Source of the DNA: Antarcticibacterium sp. 1MA-6-2
Lineage (GTDB): Bacteria; Bacteroidota; Bacteroidia; Flavobacteriales; Flavobacteriaceae
Assembly: GCF_021535135.1 (NCBI RefSeq)
Contig: NZ_CP091036.1
Location: 558,001-622,000, forward strand
Direction of reading: 5' to 3'
Length of the DNA: 64,000 bases
Positions 39,762 to 48,501 of this stretch are shown one piece after another. The notes under the pieces were generated by a model that did not search any database, was not told where the DNA came from, and saw only the letters and a list, made by a program, of their open reading frames with translations. Every line of letters begins with the position of its first letter. Within the stretch, counting starts at the first letter, position 1. Both the position numbers and the translations under genes were made by a program.

Positions 39762-40820
39762 CTATTCTCTCAATTTCATTGTAGCGTACAAAGCAGTCCC
39801 ATGTTTGGCTGTATGTGCATTTAAAACAATGTTAACGACAATTTTTTCCATTAAAGGGTGCATTTTTCCTATTTGCATAAAGGTAGACTGGAAAAGCTCC
39901 ACATCTACCATAGGAAGAATTTTTGGCATTATACCACCTCCAATATAGATCCCTCCCGTTGCCTTAAGCTTAAGAGCCAGTTGAGCAGTCTCTGTAGCAA
40001 GATATCTTACAAATAAATTGATGCTTTCTTTGGCCAAATCATAATTACCATCCCTGGCACTTTCACTTATAACCGCTGCTGGATCTTCATTTAAGATCCG
40101 CTCTTTAAACCATTCCGGCTCCTGTGTGCCATGATGAGCTAAGAGGAATCGGTAAATATTCTGAAGCCCTCTTCCCGAAATGATCCGTTCCCAACTTACC
40201 CTTCCAAATTCTTCATGAAGGAATCTCCAAAATAATACGTCGAGCTCATTCCGTGGGCTGAAATCACAATGTCCGCCTTCCGCCGGGAATGGATGAAAAA
40301 ATTTGCCATCCCAATACAATCCCGCTTCTCCCAGGCCTGTTCCGGGGGAAATAATGGCTGCATTTCCGGGAAGGATTTTTCCACCTTTAATTTCTTTTAA
40401 ATCTTTTAGATCCAGTAATGCAAGACCATAAGCATTAGCTTCAAGGTCATTGATCACTGCTACTTTTCGTATTCCTAATCTTTGTTTTATCTCGTTTTCA
40501 TCTACTTCCCAGGAAAAATTTGTTCCTGAAACTTTGCCTTCTATCACCGGGCCCGCAACTCCAAGACAAATACTATCTATTGCAGGACAGTTTTCTTTTT
40601 GGAAATCTTCATAAAGCTGAAAAAACGAGGAATAGGCCTTGGTTTGGTAAGTTCTTTCCAATAGAGGTTGAAGAAAACCATTTCTAACTCGAAAAAGAGC
40701 AATATTGGTTTTGGTACCTCCCACATCTCCGGCAAGCACTACCCCTTCTGCCTTATCAATGTTGTCAATAGGAAATTTTATAGTTGATCCTGCTGCTATC
40801 TTCAAGGATATGTCTTGCAT
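39762..40820 (-). CDS. glk: Glucokinase (Glk family)
   Basis: A 352-residue glucokinase that phosphorylates glucose with ATP at the entry of glycolysis. VLAGDVGGTKTNIALF is the phosphate-1 loop, INDLEANAYGL contains the catalytic Asp, SPGTGLGEAGLYW the sugar-binding/phosphate-2 region, and GGIYIGGGI the adenosine motif. It matches the Glk (PF02685) group rather than ROK: the ROK zinc-binding Cys cluster is not present. The start at the ATG of MQDISLKIAAG leaves a 25-residue leader before the loop, a little longer than in E. coli. Confidence 0.92.
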   Translation of the reverse strand: MQDISLKIAAGSTIKFPIDNIDKAEGVVLAGDVGGTKTNIALFRVRNGFLQPLLERTYQTKAYSSFFQLYEDFQKENCPAIDSICLGVAGPVIEGKVSGTNFSWEVDENEIKQRLGIRKVAVINDLEANAYGLALLDLKDLKEIKGGKILPGNAAIISPGTGLGEAGLYWDGKFFHPFPAEGGHCDFSPRNELDVLFWRFLHEEFGRVSWERIISGRGLQNIYRFLLAHHGTQEPEWFKERILNEDPAAVISESARDGNYDLAKESINLFVRYLATETAQLALKLKATGGIYIGGGIMPKILPMVDVELFQSTFMQIGKMHPLMEKIVVNIVLNAHTAKHGTALYATMKLRE

Positions 40821-41010
40821 AAAATTTTATTTCGAAAAGTAAGTAAAAACTTCAGATTGTAAAAACTGGCAGCAAAAGTAAAGCAGAATTTGCGTTAATA
40901 ACAGTAGAATGATCAAAAATATAATCATTATACATTTTCTGCCGATTTAAAAGCTCCTCCAAATTATAAAATAAAGAAATCCTTAGGGTTCGGGATAAAT
41001 CAAAAAAGCA

Positions 41011-41039
41011 GAAACAGGTAGGGGTTTCCTACCTGTTTC
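41011..41039. repeat. Perfect 12-bp inverted repeat
   Basis: Arms gaaacaggtagg and cctacctgtttc with a 5-base loop, in the 646-base gap between glucokinase and deoC (40821-41466). There is no T-run, so a terminator is unlikely; it resembles the palindromes at 4051 and 4175 in design but not in sequence. I see no gene in the rest of the gap. Confidence 0.7.
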
Positions 41040-41466
41040 CGGAAAGGATCTGGATTCTCTTCTTCCAAAGTCTTCTTGTGAAAACTAATTATTAAGCACT
41101 CTCCCTATCCTACAAGGTTAACCTGTAAATATCAGGTTCAACTTACCTTAGTAATATTTAAATTTTTATTTAGTTTCTGATAACTAACCTACTATTATGC
41201 ATTCTTCGGAATGAGGGAGAAAACTTACTCGAGTACTTTCTAATCCCTTACATCTTACTAAAGATATTATAAGACCAATTTAAGCAAAATTATGAAATCC
41301 CAATTAAGGCGATAAAAAAAATTTTGTCGTAATATCAGCAGGAATTATCACTAAAATCATATTATTGCCTCTTTCTTTTTTACTGATCAAAATCATAAAT
41401 CTGACATATAAATACCAATATTTTTGTAGTTTAAACCCTTCAAAACGCACATCCAATTTTCCCCTC

Positions 41467-42120
41467 ATGGAATTAAACAAGTATATTGACCATACAATTT
41501 TAAAGCCTACGGCGACCCCTTTAGACATTAAGAACCTATGTGTTGAGGCTAAAGAGCATAAATTCTTTGCAGTTTGTGTAAATGGCAGCCACGTAGTCCT
41601 TGCAAAATCTATGTTGAAGGGTTCTCCTGTTCAAATTGCAGCCGTTATAGGTTTTCCTTTGGGAGCAATGAGTACCAAAACAAAAGTATTTGAAGCCCGG
41701 GAATGTATAGAAAACGGAGCCGATGAAATTGATATGGTAATTAATATAGGCTGGCTGAAATCAGAACATTTTAAGGCTGTGGAAGATGAAATAGCAGAAA
41801 TAAAGAAAGCAATAGGTGATCGTATTTTAAAGGTTATCATTGAAACCTGTTATCTTACCGAAGAGGAAAAAATCGCCGCCTGCCACGCTGCACTTAATGC
41901 GAAGGCGGATTTTGTAAAGACTTCAACAGGATTTGCTGCAGGAGGTGCAACTTTAGAAGATGTGAAATTGATGAAGAATGCTGTTCGAGGAAAACTACAG
42001 GTTAAAGCTTCGGGAGGTATAAAAGATACCGAAACTGCACAGGCCTTTATAGATGCAGGTGCGAACAGACTTGGAACTTCAGCAGGAATAGCTCTCATTA
42101 CCCCAAACGAGCAGGACTAA
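41467..42120 (+). CDS. deoC: Deoxyribose-phosphate aldolase
   Basis: A 217-residue class I aldolase that splits 2-deoxyribose-5-phosphate into glyceraldehyde-3-phosphate and acetaldehyde. I start at ATG 41467 ([17 protein letters not shown]), which fits the family; the frame is open upstream but without conservation. Seen: [39 protein letters not shown], the Schiff-base Lys in [16 protein letters not shown] and VKASGGIKD. Its stop overlaps the deoD start by one base, giving a deoxynucleoside catabolism operon. Confidence 0.95.
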   Translation: MELNKYIDHTILKPTATPLDIKNLCVEAKEHKFFAVCVNGSHVVLAKSMLKGSPVQIAAVIGFPLGAMSTKTKVFEARECIENGADEIDMVINIGWLKSEHFKAVEDEIAEIKKAIGDRILKVIIETCYLTEEEKIAACHAALNAKADFVKTSTGFAAGGATLEDVKLMKNAVRGKLQVKASGGIKDTETAQAFIDAGANRLGTSAGIALITPNEQD

Positions 42121-42820
42121 TGAGTATTCATCTTGCTGCAAAAACAGGAGAAATAGCAGAGACCGTTCTCCTCCCCGGGGATCCTTTAAGAGCTAAATGG
42201 ATTGCCGAAACCTTTTTAGAAGATGCTTTCCTTTATAACCAGGTACGGGGAATGTTTGGCTACACAGGATTTTACGAAGGAAAAAGAGTGTCTGTACAGG
42301 GAACGGGAATGGGAATTCCATCAACATTAATTTATTGTCACGAACTCATCAATCATTACGGAGCAAAAAATCTTATTAGGGTTGGATCTGCAGGTTCTTT
42401 TCAAAAGGAAGTAAAATTGAGGGATATTGTTATTGCAATGGCGGCTTCCACTAATTCTGCAGTGAACAAACCCCGCTTTATGGGAGCTGATTTTGCCCCT
42501 ACTGCCAGTTTTGATCTTTTTATGAAAGCGGCCATATATGCAAAGGAACATAAGATCCCGATAAAAGCAGGTAATATATTGTCCTCTGATGATTTTTATG
42601 AAGAAGATCCTGAAGGTTTTAAAAAGTGGGCAGACTATGGAGTGTTGTGTGTAGAAATGGAAACTGCTTAAGTCTTTACAGTATTGCCGCGAAGTATAAG
42701 GTAGATGCCCTTGCCATACTCACCATTTCTGATTCACTGGTTACCAAAGAAGTTACCTCTGCACATGACCGGGAACAAACTTTCAGAACTATGGTAGAAA
42801 TTGCTCTGGGTGCTGTTTAG
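42120..42820 (+). pseudogene. deoD: Purine-nucleoside phosphorylase DeoD-type, frameshifted
   Basis: A DeoD of about 233 residues that phosphorolyses purine (deoxy)nucleosides, feeding deoxyribose-1-phosphate toward Deo[49 protein letters not shown] and VEMETA are in the first frame; LYSIAAKYKVDALAILTISD and the rest are in the second. The break at 42666-42673 reads GCTTAAGT, where six bases (GCCGGT or GCTAGT) restore EMETA-x-LYSIAAKY. Very likely a functional gene. Confidence 0.88.
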
Positions 42821-42995
42821 TTCTGAAATTAGGAAAGTACAAGCTATAGGTTTCAAACAGACATACTGAAATTTTTTATTCTAACAGGACTACTGATAAT
42901 AAAGTATTTACGTAAAAATCCTGCACTTGTATGAATAATTGCTAAAAAAATGCTTGTTTTAAATATAAAGAAACTTATATTTGCACCGCGAAATC

Positions 42996-43069
<74 letters not shown>

Positions 43070-43202
43070 CGCTAATATTAAAGGTTTCAAGCTGTCAAAG
43101 GTTTGGAGCCTTTTTTATTTGCATACAATTTGCATAAAAGGAGCTTTAAAAGTTATTATTATCTAAGGTGTAGAACAGATAATTTACCTACATTTAATAA
43201 AT

Positions 43203-43469
43203 ATGATAGAGTTTGTTGGGATAATACTTGTAGCCTATATTCTTTGGCTGTTGTTCTTTAGGCAAAAGAAAGAGAAGCTGATAGAAAAGGAAGAGAAGTC
43301 TATAGATTTTACTAAAGATTCTGCTTACTACATGCGTGAGTTTCCTGAGATTTTAGGGGAATCAAAACCACTTAAAGCAGAACCAACAAAAGAGGAGAAG
43401 CCCAACATCACTATAAATATAACCAACAATCACTTGCATATTTATCCTCCAGGGGAAGATCAAAAATAA
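43203..43469 (+). CDS. Small membrane-anchored hypothetical protein
   Basis: An 88-residue protein, first gene of the island. One N-terminal transmembrane helix (IIEFVGIILVAYILWLLFF-like, residues 3-20) is followed by a highly charged region and a Thr/Asn-rich tail. Not recognised. The plus strand is opposite to the patatin operon that follows. Confidence 0.55.
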   Translation: MIEFVGIILVAYILWLLFFRQKKEKLIEKEEKSIDFTKDSAYYMREFPEILGESKPLKAEPTKEEKPNITINITNNHLHIYPPGEDQK

Positions 43470-43525
43470 TTAAATTCAAAAGATTAGTAGGAATAATGAA
43501 TCCCTCTTTCTCTGCTTTTTGTTCC

Positions 43526-43651
43526 TTATTTTGTACGATAAACGTACTGCGGATATTCAATCATCAGTTTTCCTAGATCAATTATTAACGGGTTTATGTT
43601 TTTTCCTTCGTCATTTGCTGAAGGATAATGATGGTTTTGGTAATTAATTAA
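43526..43651 (-). pseudogene. Possible 3' gene remnant
   Basis: An open minus-strand frame of about 40 codons without any start codon ends with YPQYVYRTK at TAA 43526 and reads NYQNHHYPSANDEGKNINP in its first half. Its composition looks protein-like, unlike the flanking frames, but I recognise no family. It may be the tail of a gene lost when the island was rearranged. Confidence 0.25.
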
Positions 43652-44864
43652 TTATTAAAAAGAATATTAAAGCCAACAAAAGAAAAAATAGCCCTATTAA
43701 AAACCGTTTTCTCCATTTCTTCTTATTCTTCCGTTTTCTAACGAGGGTTCCCCTTGTTTCTTCCAAACTTTTTTTTCTTGATGCGAACTCATATTCAGAT
43801 TTATCAATTCTCCCGATGCGATGAAGAAAATTTAGTGCGGCTAATTTTCCACTCTCTAAAAGAAAATTCTTTTCTTGATCCGTGAGCTTGAATTGTGTTG
43901 TGCGAATGGGGTAAGGGTCAATGACAATAATGTTATCCTTGTATTTTTTTAAAACTTCAAAATCTGTGGCTTCCGTCCAGATAGCTAAAAGTTCCGTTAG
44001 GTAACTTTCATCTTCTTTTTTATAAGTTTCAGGCCCCAGGTAGAGCCCAAGGAAGTTTGCGTTTGGGTAATTTTCCAACAAAATCTCAACAGGAAAATTA
44101 TTTTGAGTTCCCCCGTCGAAAACCCGCATACCTTCACTGGATTGAGGTGTAAAAATTAAAGGTATGGACATACTACAGCGTGCTGCAAAAGCTGCGTTCT
44201 TTTCTTTGGTATTATCCTCAAAAGAACTAAAGATTAACGCTTTCTTGTCCCTTCTACTTGCATAAACAGTAGTCTTCTTCGGGAGGTCTTGCAACCTTAC
44301 CGCAGTAGATGATTCTAATTTTACCGCTAACAACTCCTCTAGCCATTTTGTAAAGGATTTTGCCTCGTATAGACCACCTTTAATTATAAGATTCTTAATC
44401 GCAACAAAACAATTAGCGTCTTTAAAATCCGCAAAGTTTTTCTTAGATAAAATTTCTTTCAGCTCATCAATTGTATGTCCTGAACCAAGCAAAATAGCAG
44501 TTATCCCGCCTGCTGAAGTACCCGTATACCAAGAAAAGTCATAGTGATTTTCTAATATTTCAAGTGCTCCAACATAAGCCAATCCTTTAATTCCTCCACC
44601 CTTCATTACGAGCACAAAATCTTCATATTCTAAAGATTCAGGCAGCCTCTCCCCGGAAATGTTATTAAAGTGCTTTGTTTCGCTTAGAAGTACATCGTAC
44701 AATTTGGCAACTAATATAGAATCATTATACTCAGATTCAATTTTCTTGATCCACTCATGGCCTTTATTTGTATAGTCACTACTATTGCGCCATTGACCTT
44801 TTAGTTCCTGATGAAATTCTTTTGTTAATCGTTCAAAAATTCTAATCCTGTCCTGACTAGTCAA
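43644..44864 (-). CDS. Patatin-like phospholipase with C-terminal membrane anchor
   Basis: A 406-residue patatin. The oxyanion loop GGGIKG is at 89-94, the nucleophile elbow GTSAG at 115-119 (Ser117) and the catalytic Asp in DGG at 250-252, so the Ser-Asp dyad is complete. About 85 residues of helical N-terminal extension precede it, and the last 25 residues form a basic stretch (RKRKNKKKWRKR) plus one transmembrane helix. Such a lipase would attack membrane phospholipids. It is the last gene of a three-gene operon, overlapping the 124-aa gene by 8 bases. Patatins are effectors in several anti-phage systems; no nucleotide cyclase is adjacent here. Confidence 0.9.
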   Translation of the reverse strand: MTSQDRIRIFERLTKEFHQELKGQWRNSSDYTNKGHEWIKKIESEYNDSILVAKLYDVLLSETKHFNNISGERLPESLEYEDFVLVMKGGGIKGLAYVGALEILENHYDFSWYTGTSAGGITAILLGSGHTIDELKEILSKKNFADFKDANCFVAIKNLIIKGGLYEAKSFTKWLEELLAVKLESSTAVRLQDLPKKTTVYASRRDKKALIFSSFEDNTKEKNAAFAARCSMSIPLIFTPQSSEGMRVFDGGTQNNFPVEILLENYPNANFLGLYLGPETYKKEDESYLTELLAIWTEATDFEVLKKYKDNIIVIDPYPIRTTQFKLTDQEKNFLLESGKLAALNFLHRIGRIDKSEYEFASRKKSLEETRGTLVRKRKNKKKWRKRFLIGLFFLLLALIFFLIIN

Positions 44865-45231
44865 TAGATTCGGAATATCTCCTTTCTAACAGGTAGAAAG
44901 GAACAATTATGACGTCACCTTTGTCCTTTTTTTGACCCCAAACTGTTGACACCTCATTTGGGATATCGTATACACTGTCAAAATCAGAACCAATTTTAGA
45001 TCCGTCTTCGTCTAGAACCCTATAAATTGTGCGAAGTATTTCGTACTCTTCCATTATCATAAAAGAGGTATTTATATCTTCAAATGAAAAACGGTATTTA
45101 TCAGAATAAAAATGATCCATGGTGATGGCCCTTTGATCTGGATGTTGGACAAACCAATCAAAGATAGCTTTGAAAATTTTCGAATATTCAGGATATTCTT
45201 TAGCTAAATTCTGCAATTTTCTTTCTGACAT
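44857..45231 (-). CDS. Hypothetical protein, middle gene of patatin operon
   Basis: A 124-residue acidic/mixed protein with no recognised domain. The N-terminal half is helical (IFKAIFDWFVQHPDQRAI), the centre YRFSFEDINTSFMIMEEYEIL, and the end reads VIIVPFYLLERRYSES. It overlaps the upstream gene by 32 bases and the downstream patatin by 8, so stoichiometric co-translation is likely. In context it could be an adaptor or regulator that restrains or triggers the lipase. Confidence 0.72.
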   Translation of the reverse strand: MSERKLQNLAKEYPEYSKIFKAIFDWFVQHPDQRAITMDHFYSDKYRFSFEDINTSFMIMEEYEILRTIYRVLDEDGSKIGSDFDSVYDIPNEVSTVWGQKKDKGDVIIVPFYLLERRYSESID

Positions 45232-46240
45232 ATTTATACTCCTGCGGGCTTATGTTTGCTGGAATTATAATTTCATTTATATCGTTTTTCCCTAGAACGA
45301 CATTCACATCACTGGATAAAACATCCCCAGAACCTTCAGCTAAAAGCTGAATCGCCAAGCTGTTGGGTCTTCCTTCAGAATTAAGATAAGCTTCAATAGC
45401 CTCCTTTCGCGATTTATCCGAAAGAAGATCCAATTCATCTTCCCCATTGGTGCTAATAGTGGCTTGACCACTATGAGAATCAACCAATTTTACACTCAAC
45501 AATTTATAAATATTTTTGTTAGTATCCCAGTTTATTAAGATATTATGTATAGTGTCTGAGAGATCTTTTTTTGTGAAATCTCTCTGAATAAAAACTCCAG
45601 GTGCAATTAGTTGTTCTACCTTTCTACGAGTATCCAAAACACTGGTTGTGGAATCAGATGTAGTTCTTCCTATCTTAATTTCTAATTGTTTACCATCCCA
45701 TTCGGCCATTAAAATTACTCGTGAAGGTTTTTCTTTATAAACTATGTGGAAAAATCCTGTAGAATCATCAACCCATTCGTTCTGTCGCTCCCGTCTGACT
45801 TTCTTGTCATACAGTTTTACCAACCAAGAATTGTTTATGCCTCGATTAGGAGAACGAAAATCTGCCCATTCGGTTTTTGTTGGCATATCCATTATTTTAG
45901 GAAATTTTTCCCTTTCATTTTTTGGAAGAATTGCATCTGCAATCATTTTGCCATCGTGGTAATCGGAATCATTAACGCCATCTAAAGTTTTATAGATATA
46001 AATATATTGATCTCCGAATTCTTCAGAATCTTTAATTAAAGCTTGGATTTCCTTAATGTCTATAACACCTTCCTCAACACAGTGTAATAAGTTTTCGACA
46101 AGCTCCGGTTTATTACCACTTAATCTTATCAAATCTTTATTATCTTCTTTGTATTTTTTTAAAAGGTGATGAACACTACCAGCTAATACTAGTTGCGACT
46201 CTAAAATATCCGAATACAGTTCCTTTTGTTGTCGATTCAT
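45200..46240 (-). CDS. Hypothetical protein, first gene of patatin operon (candidate sensor)
   Basis: A 346-residue protein that I do not recognise. The first 110 residues are helical; residues about 115-215 contain beta-rich segments (NSWLVKLYDKKVRRER, GFFHIVYKEKPSRVILMAEW, QLEIKIGRT); the C-terminal part is mixed. No Walker motif, nuclease motif or transmembrane helix is visible. It heads a three-gene operon with a membrane lipase, so a sensor role is a reasonable hypothesis, but only by position. Confidence 0.72.
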   Translation of the reverse strand: MNRQQKELYSDILESQLVLAGSVHHLLKKYKEDNKDLIRLSGNKPELVENLLHCVEEGVIDIKEIQALIKDSEEFGDQYIYIYKTLDGVNDSDYHDGKMIADAILPKNEREKFPKIMDMPTKTEWADFRSPNRGINNSWLVKLYDKKVRRERQNEWVDDSTGFFHIVYKEKPSRVILMAEWDGKQLEIKIGRTTSDSTTSVLDTRRKVEQLIAPGVFIQRDFTKKDLSDTIHNILINWDTNKNIYKLLSVKLVDSHSGQATISTNGEDELDLLSDKSRKEAIEAYLNSEGRPNSLAIQLLAEGSGDVLSSDVNVVLGKNDINEIIIPANISPQEYKYVRKKIAEFS

Positions 46241-46412
46241 ATTAAGAAATGAGTGGTGAACAATTCAATAAAATTTTGTTGGCGCACAATACTTTATAAA
46301 ATGAATCCAAATATAGAAATTCTTAATAACTAAAAACCCAAAAGATTTTCTAACCAAACATTCAATTTTCCCTGCCAGTAATAATAAGAAGGGTTGTAAA
46401 GGAATAAAATTC

Positions 46413-46643
46413 TTAAATACCTGTATATTTATCTAAAAGTTCACCCTGAACAAATGCTCTCTTACCTTTAATTTTATTTTTATCGTTGTCGTACTCTACC
46501 TCTACAAAGAAGCGATCTACAGCATAGAGCACATACCTCCTACTCTCTTCAATGCGGATGTCTAGATAATCCCCAGAGCTAAATACAACATCATATTGTC
46601 CCTGATCCGGTAAGGCTAAGAATTCGTAAAGCGTAATTTTCAT
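46413..46643 (-). CDS. Small hypothetical protein
   Basis: A 76-residue protein, MKITLYEFLALPDQGQY then a beta-rich body (VVFSSGDYLDIRIEESRRYVLYAVDRFFVEVEYD). Orphan-type small protein common on Bacteroidota islands; function unknown. The 346-aa gene upstream is 172 bases away, so it is probably a separate unit. Confidence 0.6.
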   Translation of the reverse strand: MKITLYEFLALPDQGQYDVVFSSGDYLDIRIEESRRYVLYAVDRFFVEVEYDNDKNKIKGKRAFVQGELLDKYTGI

Positions 46644-46653
46644 TTAATAAAAA

Positions 46654-47080
46654 CTAAAAATATCCCACCTTTTCTATAGGTAAAGCCTTCTGCGAATCTA
46701 TTAAAAATCGAAGGTCGTGTGCTTCCTTGGTAGATAAATTATATTGAGTAAGAAGTATTTGATCAACATTCTCAGTTATTGGTACACTCACCTGGTATAA
46801 AGTCTGTTCATCTTTTGATTTACAGTAGTAGGTTTTAATAAGAGGAGAATTTCCTTTTTGAAAATCAATAATATCATTTATGTAAAGAGTCTGAATTACT
46901 TTTCCTCCCTCCTTAGTAGTTGAGATTATTTTAATTTCTGTGGGAAATATAGAAATAGTACGTTCAAACGATTCTATCTCACCTGTATTCAAAAATTCCG
47001 TAAAGGGGCTTTCAAAGGAGGTTTGGCTAAGCACTAATACCAGAAAAGAGCAAACTCAATATAATAAAGAATCCTTTCAC
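46654..47080 (-). pseudogene. Exported hypothetical protein, frameshifted after signal peptide
   Basis: The main frame (from 47034) lacks a credible start, but the other frame upstream gives a signal peptide from GTG 47080 (KGFFIILSLLFSGISA). The two meet at 47026-47032, read GCTAAGC on the plus strand; one base fewer joins signal peptide and mature part. The mature protein of about 125 residues is beta-rich (ERTISIFPTEIKIISTT) and unrecognised. It lies 10 bases upstream of the 76-aa gene on the same strand. Confidence 0.55.
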
Positions 47081-47141
47081 CTCATTAATTTACAAATAAG
47101 ATTAAAATAGTTTGGCCTCCTTAACTCTTTTTTAGTGGTAG

Positions 47142-47543
47142 TTATTTATTGAAGTTCTGGATTTTGTGTGTTAAGTCTCTTATAGTTGCTTCATACCTTT
47201 CTAATTCCAGGTGCTTATCTGGAGAAACTTCAAAGTACCGGGTTTCACTTTTAACTAATCCCTCTTCTAATCCAATGGTGCTTAAATGCTCTTTCAACTG
47301 CTCCTTAATGACATCTTTCCAAGTTGCTTTATCTCCGGAATAATAGCAGGATCTTAAATAAAGATTAGTCTTAGACTCAGTTATTAGTGTACACACTTTC
47401 AATTCAATCTGGCCACTAGGGCCTACTCTCTTCCCTGAATAAAAATAATCCAGTATAAGCTCATTTAAGCTATTTTCTACCTTTGGGCGTGTGCTAACCT
47501 CCTCTAGCTTCCGTAAGTTTAAAGGAGCTCGGTATAGTGGCAT
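47142..47543 (-). CDS. Hypothetical protein
   Basis: A 133-residue protein without recognised family, alternating helical and strand-like stretches (ELILDYFYSGKRVGPSGQIELKV-like segment; WKDVIKEQLKEHLSTI). Minus strand, first of a loose group of small orphan genes at 46413-47543. Confidence 0.55.
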   Translation of the reverse strand: MPLYRAPLNLRKLEEVSTRPKVENSLNELILDYFYSGKRVGPSGQIELKVCTLITESKTNLYLRSCYYSGDKATWKDVIKEQLKEHLSTIGLEEGLVKSETRYFEVSPDKHLELERYEATIRDLTHKIQNFNK

Positions 47544-47644
47544 AGTATATCAGAATTATTAATCACTTTACATTTAATAATTATAACCGAAGGCGAAATA
47601 TTTTATATTTTCTGATTATCTTGTAGTAGGATTATTGACATAAG

Positions 47645-47711
47645 GGATTTACGTTTCTTTAATCCACTTAAGCAGGTCTTTTGTGCTCCTACGCATCGAC
47701 CTGCTTTTTTC
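47645..47711 (+). ncRNA. Candidate small RNA or attenuator 1 (hairpin plus T-run)
   Basis: An 8-bp stem agcaggtc/gacctgct at 47671-47705 is followed by T6. A small upstream stem (ggatt/aatcc) ends just before it. No gene ends on this strand nearby, so the structure is not a simple gene terminator. It is the first of three similar structures within 780 bases. Confidence 0.35.
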
Positions 47712-47774
47712 TTCCTAAATAATTCAAAACGAATCCATTAAAAAACATTAATTTATGGTTACATTAGATGTAAG

Positions 47775-47834
47775 GCTTAATCCTTTAGCTAACTGTGGGA
47801 TTAAGCGAACATTGTAGGGATGGCTCGCTTTTTC
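47775..47834 (+). ncRNA. Candidate small RNA or attenuator 2
   Basis: A 9-bp stem gcttaatcc/ggattaagc (47775-47783 with 47798-47806) shares bases with a second stem aagcga/tcgctt (47803-47830) followed by T5. The two stems exclude each other, as in an attenuator. No plus-strand gene ends here. Confidence 0.35.
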
Positions 47835-47836
47835 TT

Positions 47837-47947
47837 TTATGAAACGTATTTCGAAACAATGTAGGCTGCCAAAAGAACACTGCATACCAGAAGAACCCAC
47901 TTCCAGTACCTTCCGTTGCTTTTTATCATTCCGTCGTCATCTTCCAT
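47837..47947 (-). CDS. Small membrane protein, 36 aa
   Basis: A short minus-strand frame, ATG at 47947 and TAA at 47837, with an acidic N-terminus (MEDDDGMIKSNG), an aromatic RYWKWV segment and one transmembrane helix (LLVCSVLLAAYIVSKYV). The acidic-outside, hydrophobic design looks like a genuine small membrane protein. No family recognised. Confidence 0.5.
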   Translation of the reverse strand: MEDDDGMIKSNGRYWKWVLLVCSVLLAAYIVSKYVS

Positions 47948-47961
47948 AACTGTGGATTCTA

Positions 47962-48240
47962 TTAATTTTTATTCTTGCCTTTGTAATAGTTATTCCTATT
48001 TCTATTATAGTTTTTCATTGTGCGACTTTCTTCAATTAGATCTTCATCACCCAATTTTTCAGCAGGTAGCAAAAAAGAGAAAAACAACAAGAGCAAAAAA
48101 CCCGACCCAACAAGAATAAGCTCCTCAAAGAATTTTAAAAAAGAGCTTATGAGTGTTAATGACAAGAATGCACATAAATAGTTGAATAGAAATAAAACCA
48201 ACAAGATATGCCTAAGGTGTTTTAAATTATGGAAAGCCAT
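47962..48240 (-). CDS. Small hypothetical membrane protein
   Basis: A 92-residue protein with two transmembrane helices (residues about 11-34 and 38-58) and an Asn/Lys/Arg-rich cytoplasmic tail. Not recognised. It is 14 bases upstream of the 36-aa membrane protein on the same strand, so the two may be translated together. Confidence 0.5.
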   Translation of the reverse strand: MAFHNLKHLRHILLVLFLFNYLCAFLSLTLISSFLKFFEELILVGSGFLLLLFFSFLLPAEKLGDEDLIEESRTMKNYNRNRNNYYKGKNKN

Positions 48241-48364
48241 TCCCCTACAGATTTATTAATTATAATCTTCTATTCTTGAGGGAGCTAAAAAGGTAAAATA
48301 TTTTTCAATGGTGACAAATTAATCTGAAATTATTTTATATTTAACCTATCAATTTGGGGGGTAA

Positions 48365-48420
48365 GGGGTTACAGCCCTATTGGTTAGATAAGCGGGCACT
48401 TGGGGTTCCCGCTTTTTTTA
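48365..48420 (+). ncRNA. Candidate small RNA or attenuator 3
   Basis: A stem agcggg/cccgct (48391-48396 with 48408-48413) followed by T7, preceded by a G/C hairpin (aggggttacagccct). It resembles the two structures at 47645 and 47775 in layout: upstream stem, AAGC-starting stem, T-run. Confidence 0.35.
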
Positions 48421-48501
48421 TGGCCATCCCAATTACTCATAGCTCTGTTTAAGTTTAATTCACTTTCTGGTAATAATCCGTAAATTTATAAAAAGAGCAA
48501 T

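Noticed and set aside
41365..41466. Longer N-terminus for DeoC
   Set aside because: The upstream frame is hydrophobic and unlike the family, which begins at [10 protein letters not shown].
43644..46240. Type I CBASS with a CapV-like patatin
   Set aside because: Neither neighbour shows a nucleotidyltransferase GS-x-D motif, and there is no E1/E2/JAB gene.
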